From Bathynomus jamesi (taxonomy: Eukaryota > Arthropoda > Malacostraca > Isopoda > Cirolanidae): a DNA stretch of 64,000 nt. This document shows positions 43,273-54,812 of this stretch, in pieces; the first letter of the stretch is position 1, and every line of letters begins with the position of its first letter. Position numbers and translations under genes: made by a program. Under the pieces are notes generated by a model. It ran no database searches. It saw only the letters and a program-made list of their open reading frames with translations, and had not been told where the DNA came from. Where the stretch lies: assembly GCA_023014485.1 (NCBI GenBank), contig JAJOZX010006134.1:139501-203500 (forward strand), in the 5' to 3' direction.

Positions 43273-43390
43273 GTGATTGACAAGCCACGAGATGAGTCAG
43301 TCTATCTAGTGCATGCGAGGTTATAGTTCTTTATTATTCAAAGGTGCGCGGTGACTATATTTCTCTTTTGAAATTTGTTTATTTGTCGCT

Positions 43391-44677
43391 ATGGCAACCA
43401 GAGGGTGTGTAATTAGCCCAAACATTTTCTGTTATATTTGTGGAAAAATTTACTGTGAAAACACAAAGGCGAGATATTACAGACTTCGTCAAGAAAGCAT
43501 ACTATGCGTACTTCGGAATGAAACTTGGGGATCAAGACAAATCATTGGGATCCAGACTTCGTGCAAAGAACTTGCTTTCTCCCGGGACATCATTGTACTG
43601 GTACAGAAATCGAGAAAAAGAATTCATCCAATATTTTTCTCAAGAAAATTCACTGGTATATCGCAACAATGTTTCGGAACTAATACTTAAGCTAGGCATT
43701 GCAGTGTATGGCCCAAATGAGGAGACTTTTCATTGATTCCTCCAAAAGAAGTCTAAAAGGCGTCCTCCTTCACAACGGTAACTTGTATGCATCCGTTCCT
43801 GTGGCTCATTCGGTTCATTTGAAGGAAACTTACGAAAATCTTGAGCTTCTTCTAGCTAAGATTAAATACAAAGAACACGGTTGGCTACTTTGTGGAGACT
43901 TAAAAGTGATTTGTATGTTGTTAGGTCAACAACCAGGTTATACGAAGTTTCCATGTTTTTTGTGTGAATGGGATAGCCGAGCAAGAACTCTGCGTAGCCA
44001 TTCCTTTTTTATCCAATGCTGAGTCAACCTGACACCTGGTTCTAGAAACATTCAACGTGAAAGTTTGGTTGACAAGAAGAAAGTTCTTTTACTTCCGCTT
44101 CACATAAAATTCGGCTTGATGAACAATTTGTTAAGGCCTGGGACAAAGATGGAGATTGTTTTAAGTATTTGTGTGGTAAATTCCCAACTCTTTCGGAAGC
44201 AAAATTGAAAGAAGGAATTTTCATTGGTCCCCAGATTAGAAAACTGACTTTGGATAAACACTTTAAAAGAACAATGAACAATCTTGAAAAAGAAGCGTGG
44301 ATTGTTTTTTAAGGATGTTATCAGCAAATTTTTGGAGAACAACAAGGACCCAATTTACCAAAACAGTGTGAACAACATGCTAAATAAGTTCAAAGAGTTG
44401 GGTTATAATATGAGTTTGAAATTACATTTCTTATATTCACACTTGGATTACTTCCGAGAATTTCGGAGCACTCAGTGAAGAACAAGGAGAACGGTTTCAC
44501 AAAGACATCAAAGAAATGGAGAAGAGATATCAAGGAAGGTGGGATATCAACATGATGGCTGATTACTGCTGGATGTTGAAACGGGATACTCCAGAATTAT
44601 TGCATAAAAGAAAAGGAACAGCGCGTACATTCGAGACTAAAAGGCATAGATCTCGCAAGAAAACTCAGGGCAAATAA
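43391..44677 (+). pseudogene. TAA-family transposase-like protein, deleted and frameshifted
   Basis: Starts at ATG 43391 (MATRGCVISPNIFCYICG). After a one-base shift it reads VKTQRRDITDFVKKAYYAYF and GMKLGDQDKSLG. It then jumps directly to SRLRAKNLLSPGTSLYWYRN, skipping the second zinc-binding exon and about 130 residues relative to the 38-kb copy. Further shifts occur near 43730, 44010 and 44285. Conserved blocks remain: DSSKRSLKGVLLHNGNLYAS, CGDLKVICMLLGQQPGYTKF, PCFLCEWDSRA, LGYNMSLKLHFLYSHLDY, EEQGERFHKDI, MMADYCWMLKRD. The stop is TAA at 44675-44677. The protein diverges clearly from the 38-kb one, so the two copies are not recent duplicates. Confidence 0.87.
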
Positions 44678-44933
44678 AGATGAATATGTAATTGACGTTA
44701 ATAGTCTTCTTTCTTTTAAAAATTGTTTGTATTTGTAATTAGTATAACAAAGCGAAATAGGTACCTAATGTAAATTGAAATAAATAATATTTATTTATGT
44801 TGTTCTTTTTTCCCTTCCAGTTTGCAGAAAATCTTTACGTGATAGAAAAATGGACAGCGTAGTTGAATTATATAAAATCAATTATTAGTAAGAAAACAAC
44901 TCTTTCAAAGTTCTCATTCGCAGGCCTGTGTAA

Positions 44934-46215
44934 TTAGTCGAAAAAATTGTATGCAAAACCTTCATTCATTTTACTCAATTCTGATTACACCAGTCTTGAG
45001 AAACTCCTTTTTTCCTCATAAAATACATAAATAAAAGTGAAATAATAAGCATTTTTTGCTATTTTCTACACCATGCTTATCAAAGCTCTGGCTTTATTAT
45101 TCATCCTATAACGATCACTTATCATCTTAGACGGTGTGGTTTTATTTTCTTAACTGATTGTGTAAGTATTACATGGTGTGATGACGCGTAAAAGATCGCA
45201 CAGTCCCGAGTTAGTGAGCCACTTATCTTCTCAATTTTTTACTGAGAAGTCGTGTTTCCTGTCCACTGTTTATTCTTAAATAAGTAAATAAATAAATTAA
45301 AATCTTTAATATATAAATTATTATCCTTCTTCCCCTTTTTACTTCTCCTTCCTTCTTTGAGTGGCTAGGTTGTTTTGATTCTTCTTTTTCCTGCTCTTAT
45401 CTTTCTTCTTCCTTTCCGCCTTCTCCTTTTGGTTGGCATGGCAACCATCAGGACAAAGGAAAGGGTAAAGGAGGAGTGGGCGGATCCTCTAATAGGACAG
45501 CGGAACGTGTTCTTGGAATAGACGGCTGAGAGATTCAAACAGAGGGTTGCAAGGGAAGTGTAACATTGTAAAAGTGTAATATTTCAAGTCATTCACGATT
45601 ATGAGCTTGCAATTGCAAATTCAGTCTTCAATCGGGTGAAACTCACTCATACTACTACGGTAAACAACGTATGTTGCTAATGAGCAAAAATAATTTATTG
45701 TTTGTTGAAAACTATACATATGTAGGGCTTACTATAGAAAGAAATTGAAAGTTCAGTTAACATGCTAAGACAGTGAGAGGTAAACTTGGTAAATTTGTTG
45801 GAAAAACTTTCTTCAGTGGTAACTTTTTTACTGTCCAGGCTCCAGGCAGCTAGAAACAGCTACTTTTTATTGATGTATTCTTATTCCATTTATTTTTAAT
45901 TAATGTTTCTTGGGGAAGCACTTATGGAATCCATTCTCAACCTATTGCAATGGTTTATAATAGAATTAAAAGAAACTTCTTTTTATATCATTTCCCTGAT
46001 ACAAAGTGCGTCAACATCCTGTAAAACCCATGGAAACCTAAAATTAAAAGGTGTTTATCGATTATGAATTGCAGCTGTGATCTACATACTTCAAATAACA
46101 GTTGTTAGGTTCATACTTCAGTTTGTGATATACTTCTTTTAAGCATGATTATACTGTATGTATTTTGTGCTTCTAGAGAATTGAAACAAACTCATATATT
46201 TCCTCATTAGTAATA
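44934..46215. other. AT-rich intergenic region, no gene seen
   Basis: About 1.3 kb with stops in all frames. A pyrimidine-rich patch (CTTCTTCCTTTCC words) lies at 45330-45430. No element ends or coding motifs were recognised. Confidence 0.5.
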
Positions 46216-46223
46216 CATTTTTC

Positions 46224-46996
46224 GGATCACTTTAACGTATTGCTTCCCAAAGCATTCGGGAAGCAATATGTTAAAGTGATCCCTCCTGGGAAGCAATATG
46301 TTAAAGTGATTAACACTGGGAAGCAATATGTTAAAAAGAGAAAGGTTGGTTGGTTAGAAAGAGGTTGGTAATCTAGGAGATAACCTACCGACCGTAAACA
46401 AAGTTATAAATGCCCTAACCGGGCATTCTTTATATATTTAATGTAGGTTAACTGAATGCCCGGTTAGGTCAACTGAATGCTCGGTTAGGTCAACTGTACG
46501 CCCTTGATGATTGGTTAGGTTAAGTCGTGATATTTTCGTTAGTTTTAACGAAAATATCACAACTTAACCTAATCAATCGTCAAGGGCGTACAGTTGACCT
46601 AACCGGGCATTCAGTTGACCTAACCGGGCATTCAGTTAACCTACATTAAATATATAAAGAAAATGAAAGGATGCAAAAGGAGCTACTCAACTCGTACTTG
46701 TGGCAAATGATGTGGCATGACCGATTCTTCCGAAATCCATTTTTTACTTTGTGTGACCATATAGCGCAACAATTCTAATAAATTTACTTTCAATCTAATA
46801 TTTTAACATGTTATGATTTACTTTTTATGCCTTTACTTTATTAAAGCGAACATTTTTTATCGTACTCCTTATCCTAAATATTGGGAAGCAATATGTTAAA
46901 GTGATTAACACTGGGAAGTAATATGTTAAAGTGATATACACTGGGAAGCAATATGTTAAGGAGAGGTTCCTGGGAAGAAATATGTTAAAGTGATCC
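46224..46996. mobile_element. foldback element with iterated 23-mer and central palindrome
   Basis: Outer ends are GGATCACTTTAACGTATTGC and its complement (...ATATGTTAAAGTGATCC), flanked by CATTTTTC (46216-46223) and CATTTTTTC (46997-47005). The word GGGAAGCAATATGTTAAAGT is repeated at least three times on the left (46258-46335) and four times on the right (46883-46996), all in the same orientation, with the leftmost one facing an inverted partner. The middle (about 46429-46661) is a near-perfect 230-bp palindrome, with the word CCGGGCATTCAGTTGACCTA repeated in each arm. No coding capacity. Confidence 0.8.
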
Positions 46997-47374
46997 CATT
47001 TTTTCTTTCATAAAAAGCATCGGTATCATGTAGATAAACACCCTTTTCATATAAACTAAATTACAGTTGATAATTCAAACTAAAGTTTGCCGCAGTCGAT
47101 TCTTCTGTGTAAAACTATAAAGTTTGTGTATGGCCACCTATACTGTCAGCGGTTTTCTCAGGAGAATGCTACCGTATAAAAAATCCTTTGTTGAGGGCTA
47201 CTTTAACTTCGGGAGCTTGCCGTCCAGTCACCCTTTCTTTTATGGTTGACTCTTACCTCTGATTATTTAATGTCGCAATACCTGATGTAACTTAAGCTTA
47301 ATATCAAAATATATTAAAAAAAAGAGTTGGAATTTTAATATTGAAATATAATGTCACGCCATGCTCTTTGTTTA

Positions 47375-50300
47375 CAGAGATGGGCACGATCTTGATCTTC
47401 AAGATCAGATCGTGATCTTGAAGATCAAGATCGTGATCTGATCTTGATCTTGAAGATCACTTTTATTATGGTGATCTTGATCTTGATCTAAGATCACTTT
47501 ATTTCTTGTGATCTTGATCTTGAAGATCACTTTAGACTTCAAGATCACTTTTAATTTCAGATTCTTAAATATGCCGCTATGCGAATGTCATTTGCTTTTT
47601 GTCCAAGCGACATCTGGTGGCAACTTTGTTCAACACCGACTGTTTATGTTTTCTGTTACTTGGGTGACTTGCGTCATGCGTGGGCTCATGGAAGGTGTAG
47701 TTGCTGTGGAATTTAGGCTCGTAAAAAGTGTAATTTACTGTGCAATTATGTTAAAAGTGTTCTATTAATATATTATTATATATAGGCATAAAATATAGCC
47801 TATAGGTCCGTATTCATAATAAATTAATTCTAAACATATTTTATTTACAGATTGAATTTTTTAATAATGAGTGCAATTTTACAACTTCAACAGGCTCCCA
47901 AGGGAACCAAATATTCTAGGTTGTCACCAGAACAGTATTCAATATATTTAGATAACAATGTTGGTAATAAGGATCAATCTGTGCTATTGAACGGAAAATA
48001 TTTTCAAATTGTCGAAAAAACTGGAAACAGTATCAAAGTTATTTGTATGCAGTGTACAAAGAAAACTACAATTCTGTCTGCTGGCCTCGACTCAACAAGC
48101 AATCTTCTGAGGCACCTCAGGGTTAGTACTACTTAGTAACTAAGTAGTAAGTAGCAACATTAACATAATGGTTCAAGTCATATTTTAAGTGACTGGTGCC
48201 ATACAAGACTAATGCTACATTTACATAGACGTCCATTTGAATATATTGTGCACTTCAGATATTAATAGATTATGGACTAGTAACTACATTAAAAACTGCC
48301 GATATCCAACTATAATAAAACGCCAGGTGTATCTGTCTTTCTCTCTGTCTGATCCATGTCTGTAATTTCTCCTATTTAGTTACTGAAGGACGAAATTCGG
48401 CTTTCAATTTAACATAGGATAAAAATGCACTGATCATGGTGAAAATAATTTTAGTTAAAGATAACAAAATTTTAGAATCTTGTTAAGTATTAATTTCAAC
48501 TAGAAGTTTGATACTCTGATAAATATTATACAGGGTGTTCAAGAAGTCTCTCCGCATGATAATAATTTATTTTCTTGTGCAGAAACTACATTCGGATCTT
48601 TTGGGTGAATATGAATCGGAGAAGAAATCTCGCAAGCGTCCAGCTAAAGAGAAGATGCCAGCGGCAGCAATGCTGGCCCTGCCAAAATTGCCAAGCAGTC
48701 AACACTAAGCATGTTCCACATTTCCAAGCAAAAACCAGGACCACCAATATGCAAGGATATCCTTGAAAAGAAGATTCTCTCGCTTGTGGCTAATGGGCTC
48801 CTACCATTGAGCCTAGTTGAACTACATGAATTTAAGGATCTTCTTTCATGTTAGTATAACTCAAATATTTTGCTATTTTTTCCATAGCTAATATCTGATT
48901 AAAATAATTAATCATATTATTTGTATGAACATTAGACTATCGCTAGCCTAGCTAAATATTTTGATATTTTTTCCATAGCTAATCTATTGTATTTGTTTTA
49001 ATTTTTAAATATTTTTTTCAGACGTCAACCCGGCTGTTCAGGTGCCATCTAGACGCACCCTGGCTAGATCTCTTGCAACAACAACCAGTACAATGAAGGA
49101 AGACATACAAGCAAAACTGGCAGCAGTTGACCATGTGTGTGTTACATGCGACATATGGTCAACTAATCACCGCAGTTTCATGGGAGTCACTGCGCATTGG
49201 GTATGCTATTGATTTAGTGTATTATTTTTATATAATTGATAAATTGACCATTGGTGATAGACTGATAGTCTGATAGACTTATAGTATAATCTTTTCAATT
49301 ATTCGACATGTGTTCCTCATTCATTAATTTGGTGAGTCTTCATTTTGCTGTGATTCACAGTAATTTCACACTAATTCACTGATTCTGTCATCTGTCATTG
49401 TGTCTGATTCACAGGCTGTGAATATGGACTCTTCCACATTTTGCTCTTATGGGATGGGTCACTGATGTGGTGGTATGGTAGGCGACTCATCGCTGAATTG
49501 CCTCCTTTATATCACATAGTTCTTCTCTTCAATGTTTGGTGGCGCAGTTTAGCTGGTGCGTGTCTAACCATATTATTAAATTAAGCTTAAAAAAATGTTC
49601 ATACAAACATTGATTTTATATTCTTACATTACAGATCAATGATGACTTGTCGCGAGGATCAGCTGCACTGGCATGCCGAAGATTTCGTGGAACACATAGC
49701 TTTGATAAAATTGCTGGAATATTGGACAGGATCAACTCGGAGCATGGTTTATCTTATAGAAAAGTTGTATCTACAGTCACCGACAATGCATCGAACATGG
49801 TGAAATGCTTTAAAGAGTTCGGTGTTCGTGTTCAGAATCGTACTGACGACATTGATGAAGATGATGCAGATGAAGATGATGATGAAAAGATTCAGATGAA
49901 GAGGTTATCATCAGCAACTTCCTGAACATTCAGGAGAGCATGGAGAGGAGTCAGTGAAACTATCATCCCATATTCGATGTGCCTCCCACACATTGAACTT
50001 GGTAGCAACAACTGATGCAGATAAAGGACTGAATTCACCTGGACTAAAGAAGATAAAGCATTCTGTAATGAGAAAATGTTCGGCGCTGTGGAATGCTGCT
50101 GGTAAAACCCAAGTCAGCAGAAAAATACAGGAAATAACTGGCGTCCAATTTAGGTACCCATACGTCACCCGATGGAACTCAATGTACGACTCATTAAGCC
50201 AAATATATAAACATAAGAACGACGTGAATGTAGCTCTTGAAGAACTGAATCTACCCATCCTCAAAGACAATGAATTGGAATTTATTTCAGAATATTTGTC

Positions 50301-51613
50301 TGTTCTAAAACCAATTGCAGCAGCCCTCAACAAATTACAGGCAGAGAAAGAATGCTACTACGGTTGTCTTCTTCCAAAAGTCCTAGTGACTCAAGATGCC
50401 CTCGCAAGATTGGAGCCTATCCAACCAAACGACCTGCGCTTGAGACACTGCATGCCATTACTGGCAGCAGTCGTCTCTGGCTTCAATGCCAGATTTGGTC
50501 ATTTTTTGTCGTTGAGCCCCGAGGTAACTGATGCCGTTTTGGCCTCAGTATCTCATCCGTATTTCAAACTTAGATGGATATCATTGTTGCAAGGGCCTAA
50601 TTTCGGCGATCATGAAGCAATCAAGTCTCAAGTAAAAGACAAGCTGCAAATGGCTGTAAGAAATTGTAATTCTGACAGCAGTGGTAATAGTTCGGTGAAC
50701 TCAGACTCATCATCTGAAGACGATTTCTTCAGAACTATGGACGGCTCATTCTCTGCTCCTAACAACAAGGAAGACTTGGAAGTCCTCAATTATTTGCAGG
50801 ACACCAGTAAGGCACTCGACTCTTTAGATAGGTATCCTGCTATAAAGAAGATCTTCAAGAGGTATAACACCACGCTACCTTCCTCTGCACCAGTGGAACG
50901 GTTGTTTTCGTTTGCTGGCATGGTTCATAGCCCCAAACGAAGTCGTCTCTCGGATGGTAACTTTGAACAATTGGTTTTGCTGAAAGCAAATGTTTACAGC
51001 GGTTGAACATTAAATTAACACTCTTAACTTGCGGTTTTTACCCTTATATTGTCAGTAATTGCGTACTGCAGTAAAACTGTAAAATTAAATTCTATGTAAA
51101 AAATGTTTACTTATATATGCTGACCATTCATTGATATGGGTTATGGACCTGGTGAAATGAGAATTGAGAAAAATAGAACTAAAAACTATATGTAGGTCAT
51201 TTAATAGTTTTTTCTTTGCTGATAAGTTATGATAATACTAAGTTTTAAGTTTACCACCTGAAAAACTGAAAGGGGAATCGTCAATCCCCGTGGTTTAGAT
51301 CAGGTGACATGGGTAGGATGCGATGCTTGTATTGCCTCAGCCCTCAGGGGAGTATTAGGAGTGATACTTTTCAGGAGTGATTAACAAAATAATTTGTTTT
51401 TGTTTACTCTACAAGAGTACAACTTTTTTCAATTCATATAAAAGTGATCTTAAAAAGTGATCTTGAAAGTGATCTTCAAGATCACGATCTTGATCTGGAT
51501 CTTCAAGATCACATTTTTCTGGTGATCTGATCTTGATCTTCAAGATCACATTTTTCTGGTGATCTGATCTTGATCTTCAAGATCACCACAGTTGGTGATC
51601 TTGCCCATCTCTG
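47375..51613 (+). mobile_element. near-complete autonomous hAT element, 8-bp duplication TTTGTTTA
   Basis: Begins CAGAGATGGGCACGATCTTG and ends GATCTTGCCCATCTCTG. TTTGTTTA flanks both sides exactly (47367-47374 and 51614-51621). Each subterminal region (47388-47540 and 51450-51605) is an array of GATCTTGATCTTCAAGATC variants. The size (4.24 kb) and structure are those of an autonomous element. Confidence 0.95.
47867..51006 (+). CDS. hAT transposase, four exons, two frameshifts
   Basis: Start at ATG 47867 (MSAILQLQQAPKGTKYSRLS), preceded by an acceptor-like TTATTTACAG. Exons 47867-48121, 48583-48849, 49022-49200 and 49635-51006 join in phase at GTTAGT, GTTAGT and GTATGC donors and TTGTGCAG, TTTTTCAG and ATTACAG acceptors. 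Exon 1 holds a BED-type zinc finger (VICMQCTKKTTILS, then STSNLLRHLR). Exon 3 has the first catalytic block VTCDIWSTNHRSFMGVTAHW, and exon 4 has VVSTVTDNASNMVKCFKEF, CASHTLNLVAT, the insertion domain, VTRWNSMYDSL and the dimerisation domain (NTTLPSSAPVERLFSFAGMV). Damage is limited to frameshifts near 48670 in exon 2 and near 49900 in exon 4. The protein would be close to the usual 650-700 residues. The stop is TGA at 51004-51006. Confidence 0.92.
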
Positions 51614-51805
51614 TTTGTTTATATGAATCAGAAATGCATCTATCACTTGTTATCTTCTCATTTTGACGAGTAACATTTTGAAGTCAAAGTAATATTTTTA
51701 AATTAACCCTTTGTCGGGCAGTGTGACTTTACTGATTTTGGTTTGGCTAACGCCAGACGATTTTATTCAGTCTCGGAAAAACCTCTGTGCAGTAAAGGAT
51801 TAAGC

Positions 51806-52017
51806 CAGTGGTTCTCAAACTGGGGTACGACATATCCCCAGGGGTACGCGAAGGGGTTCTGAAAATATAACCCTTTTAATTTCATATACGATTAACAAAC
51901 AGCTATGAGTCACACGGTCGTAAAGAAAGTAAAAATCGTCTATCTCTCTCGAAAATCTAGAAAATCCCGTGAAAGAATTCAAGGGGTACAGAAGAAGAAA
52001 AAGTTTGAGAACCGCTG
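51806..52017. mobile_element. Charlie-like hAT MITE, 8-bp duplication GATTAAGC
   Basis: The ends CAGTGGTTCTCAAACTGGGG and, complementary, GTTTGAGAACCGCTG are the widespread Charlie-type hAT termini. GATTAAGC flanks both sides exactly (51798-51805 and 52018-52025). It is 212 bases, non-coding, and sits at the loop of the long palindrome. Confidence 0.95.
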
Positions 52018-52391
52018 GATTAAGCAAACGTCTCTTAACCCTTTACTACACAGAGGCCTTTCCGAGACTGAATAAAATCGTCTGGCGTTAACCAGAACAA
52101 AATCAGTAAAGTCACACTGCCCGACAAAGGGTTAATTTAAAAATATTACTTTGTCTTCAAAATGTTACTTGTCAAAATGAGAGGATAACAAATGATAAAT
52201 GTGTTTCTGATTCATATAGACGAAGATCTTGGTGTGACATTATATTTCAATATTAAAATTCCAACTCTTTTTTTTTTAATATATTTTGATATTAAGCTTA
52301 AGTTACATTAGGTATTGCAACACTAAATAATCAGAGGTAAGAGTCGACCATAAAGGAAAGGGTTACTGGATGGCAAGCTCCCAAAGTTAAA

Positions 52392-53240
52392 ACTGTAGGT
52401 CTAAGTTAAGTTAAACTGTAGGTCTAAGGTGACAAGCTTGAGCTTCGTCAGAATGAATGATTCTGGCGGAAACAAAACCACGGTTAACCAAGGTTATATC
52501 ACGAGTGTTTATAAAAACTTTATTATATATGAACTGTGAGTTACATCTGCAAATGTAAACGGTAATCTGTTTTTCATTAAGTTCGTTAAATACGTGGGAA
52601 GAAATAACTGGGGTGGTTTCCCGGTGCCTTCCTCAGTAGATAAAGCTCTGTAGCAACTTTAGCTCAACAGAAGTTGGTACGCCGGTTGCACCGGGTTTCA
52701 AATCCAAAGCCAGTGGGTTCATTGCCAGTGACACTATACTCAGAAAGCAATATTGTTAATTTGACAAAGAAATTAATATCTTTAACAAGGGTTGTATGTT
52801 ATATATCAGCTGACTAAAAGCCATCTTTGTCACTTCTCTTACAAATGTTCCTCTCTTAATATAAGATTCAAGGTTTTGTTAGAATGACATTTCCTACGAG
52901 CAAAGTTTACAATATCTGCATTGTTAAAATTCATTGTTTACCTGATTAACAAAACGAGATTGTTAAAAATACAATTTATATTACTGAATGAGTAGCGCCA
53001 TCTATTGGAGGAAATTTCACTTATATTCCACTTCAGTTTATTTTCATTAGCAGAGCATAATTACATACAAGTTAATTATTTTATGTCAATCTAGAACAAC
53101 ATATTACACAACAATGTAAGTTTTAACATTAAAGGTTCGAATCTTTGTCACAGAAGACGTGTTATCCATCTGGCTATGAGACGCTGAAGTAAAAAGGCAG
53201 GATTTTGCATATGCTTTTGCAATGTGTTTTGTATTTCCTT
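52392..53240. other. intergenic with SINE scraps
   Basis: At 52392-52490 the words AACTGTAGGTCTAAG (twice) and CGTCAGAATGAATGATTCTG match the tail of the 8-kb SINE. At 52655-52720 a tRNA-like TTTAGCTCAACAGAAGTTGG and GGGTTTCAAATCC may be another SINE head. No coding frame is convincing. Confidence 0.5.
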
Positions 53241-53254
53241 TAATATTTTTTCTT

Positions 53255-53276
53255 CTCTCTCTCTCTCTCTCTCTCT

Positions 53277-53320
<44 letters not shown>
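53255..53320. repeat. (CT)n(TA)n microsatellite
   Basis: A CT tract followed by a TA tract. Confidence 0.95.
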
Positions 53321-53479
53321 TGAAATAGGAGAGGATTTGTCACAAAAGATGTTTAGCAAGTATCTTTTTAACTGACTATCAAAAACTTGAACGAAATATT
53401 TGCTTTTTATAAAATACTCGAATATGCCCACTGCGCCTTGCTCAGCAACCCACCCTCCCCCGAGACACAACCTAGGGGA

Positions 53480-53672
53480 AGGTTGAGAGGGCGAATGTGT
53501 TGCTAAAACCTTCCCTGGTTCTCCCTTAATTTGTATACTAAATTTGGTGCATATTACCCTAGCCGTTTTAGGCGTTCCCTAGCCATTTAGGGGGGGGGGG
53601 CGTTACTAAAACGTTTCCTGGTTCTTCCTTAAGTGTATATTAATTTGGTACAGATTACCGTAGCCGTTTAGG
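53480..53672. repeat. two tandem copies of an ~85-120 bp unit
   Basis: TTGCTAAAACCTTCCCTGGT at 53500 and GTTACTAAAACGTTTCCTGG at 53593 begin parallel stretches that both continue into a CTTAATTTGTATA / CTTAAGTGTATAT word and end in GCCGTTT(T)AGGCGT. A run of ten G separates them. Confidence 0.7.
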
Positions 53673-53673
53673 C

Positions 53674-53718
<45 letters not shown>

Positions 53719-53934
53719 CTCTGTGCATGCGCAGAGCTACAAAGATAAATAGATGAAGCACAATCTATAATTCCTTTGTAATAATTTATAATGACTTTTA
53801 TTTTATATTTGTAAAACCTGAAATTTTTATAAATAACAAATATTTCGCTCAAGTCTTTGATAGTCAGTTACAAAGAGTCTTGAAGAACATCTTTTGACAA
53901 ACCTCCTCCAGTTTCAATAGAAAAAGAAATAAGA

Positions 53935-54385
53935 TATATTGCACTTCCATATTGTGGTTACCTTTCTTTAAGCCTTCGGATTGAATTAAGTAAATCTTTA
54001 AAAATTTATTATCCTCAAATCTGCCCAAATGTTATCTATGAAATACACGTGTGATAGTTGTAATATAAGGCTACGTATACTGAGAGTACCGCAGCTTCAG
54101 TTTCGGTTGCATTTATGCCAACATTTGGACTTATCCGTCAAAACAAATCCTTCCTGGCCAGTCCACCTTATTCATCCATCAAAAAATCATAGTTTTCACC
54201 ATGATCACCCCCTCCGCAAAAAGGAATTTGAAATTTTAAAGCGTACTAATAACTCTACAGATATGAGGATTTTAGAATCATTATACATCTTCGAAAATAA
54301 ACCAACAATAAATAACAATAACTCCTTTAAATTGAATTTATTCTCACCAAGTTATATCCTCATATCCAAACAACCCACAAAATAA
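53935..54385 (+). pseudogene. Penelope-like element, GIY-YIG C-terminal fragment
   Basis: In one frame ALPYCGYLSLSLRIELSKSL and KIYYPQ match the linker before the endonuclease of Penelope-like proteins. In the next, KYTCDSCNI, then HLCQHLDLSVKTNP, KKEFEILKRTNNSTDMRILE and SLYIFENKPTINN, match the GIY-YIG domain and the C-terminal NSTDxRxLESLYIxxxKP block, ending TAA at 54383-54385. The GIY-YIG core itself (usually SYVGST-like) is missing between CNI and RLRI-HL. The reverse transcriptase is absent. The 3' flank (about 54655-54735), GAAGATGGAAAATATGTTGC followed by GAAACGTTTCGGCTACTGAA, is the type of end seen in Penelope-like elements. This is a different family from the one at 10.3-11.2 kb. 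Confidence 0.8.
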
Positions 54386-54733
54386 CTATTCATTTTTGTG
54401 TTCTTTTTTATTTGGTCTTGTCATACGCCAATCATGGCAGCAGACGTTATTTTTACTCTTTGTATTGTTGAATAAGTATTTTGGTAAATGTTATACTTTA
54501 AACTTGTGTAATTTATATTATGTATTATTATGTAATTTATATTGCTTAGCTACTTTGTTAATTTAATTGTATTGCCGTTTTAATTTTCTTAATTTTTAAT
54601 TTTTTTAATTTTTTAAATTTTTTAATTTTGTACTTTTAATTATCTATTTAATTTCACCGAAGATGGAAAATATGTTGCAGAAACGTTTCGGCTACTGAAA
54701 TAAATTTATGAAATGTTCGGTACTGTGTTGTTC

Positions 54734-54738
<5 letters not shown>

Positions 54739-54774
<36 letters not shown>
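54739..54774. repeat. (TA)n microsatellite
   Basis: About 18 TA units after the Penelope 3' end. Confidence 0.95.
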
Positions 54775-54776
<2 letters not shown>

Positions 54777-54812
54777 TAGCTTGCCCGATCCGTCAAAAAT
54801 GACGGGTTGGAA

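Larger units (their letters stand above)
43003..44930 (+). mobile_element. TAA-flanked transposon, second copy, internally deleted
   Basis: The ends are CACAGGCCTGCGATGG and, complementary, CATTCGCAGGCCTGTG (13 bases inverted). TAA flanks directly on both sides (43000-43002 and 44931-44933). The size is 1.93 kb against 2.99 kb for the 38-kb copy. The termini differ from that copy (CACAGG against CACTGG), so this is a separate family of the same type. Confidence 0.88.
47205..52391. mobile_element. long palindromic (foldback-type) element split by two hAT insertions
   Basis: The left arm is 47205-47374 plus 51622-51797; the right arm is 52026-52391. They are inverted copies of about 350-365 bases (GGGAGCTTGCC, GACTCTTACCTCTGATTATT, GTAACTTAAGCTTAATATCA, CGGGCAGTGTGACTTTACTG, CAGACGATTTTATTCAGTCT). 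Removing the hAT element at 47375-51613 and the MITE at 51806-52017, each with one target copy, restores a hairpin of about 740 bases with the loop CAAACGT. It is non-coding. Confidence 0.85.

Noticed and set aside
47508..47768. Upstream coding exon in the hAT element
   Set aside because: The frame lacks family motifs and begins inside the GATCTT subterminal array; it is more likely 5' untranslated sequence.
48531..48560. Mariner terminus CAGGGTGTTCAAGAAGTCTC in the hAT intron
   Set aside because: Only one end is present within a short intron and no partner end was found, so it is not annotated as an element.
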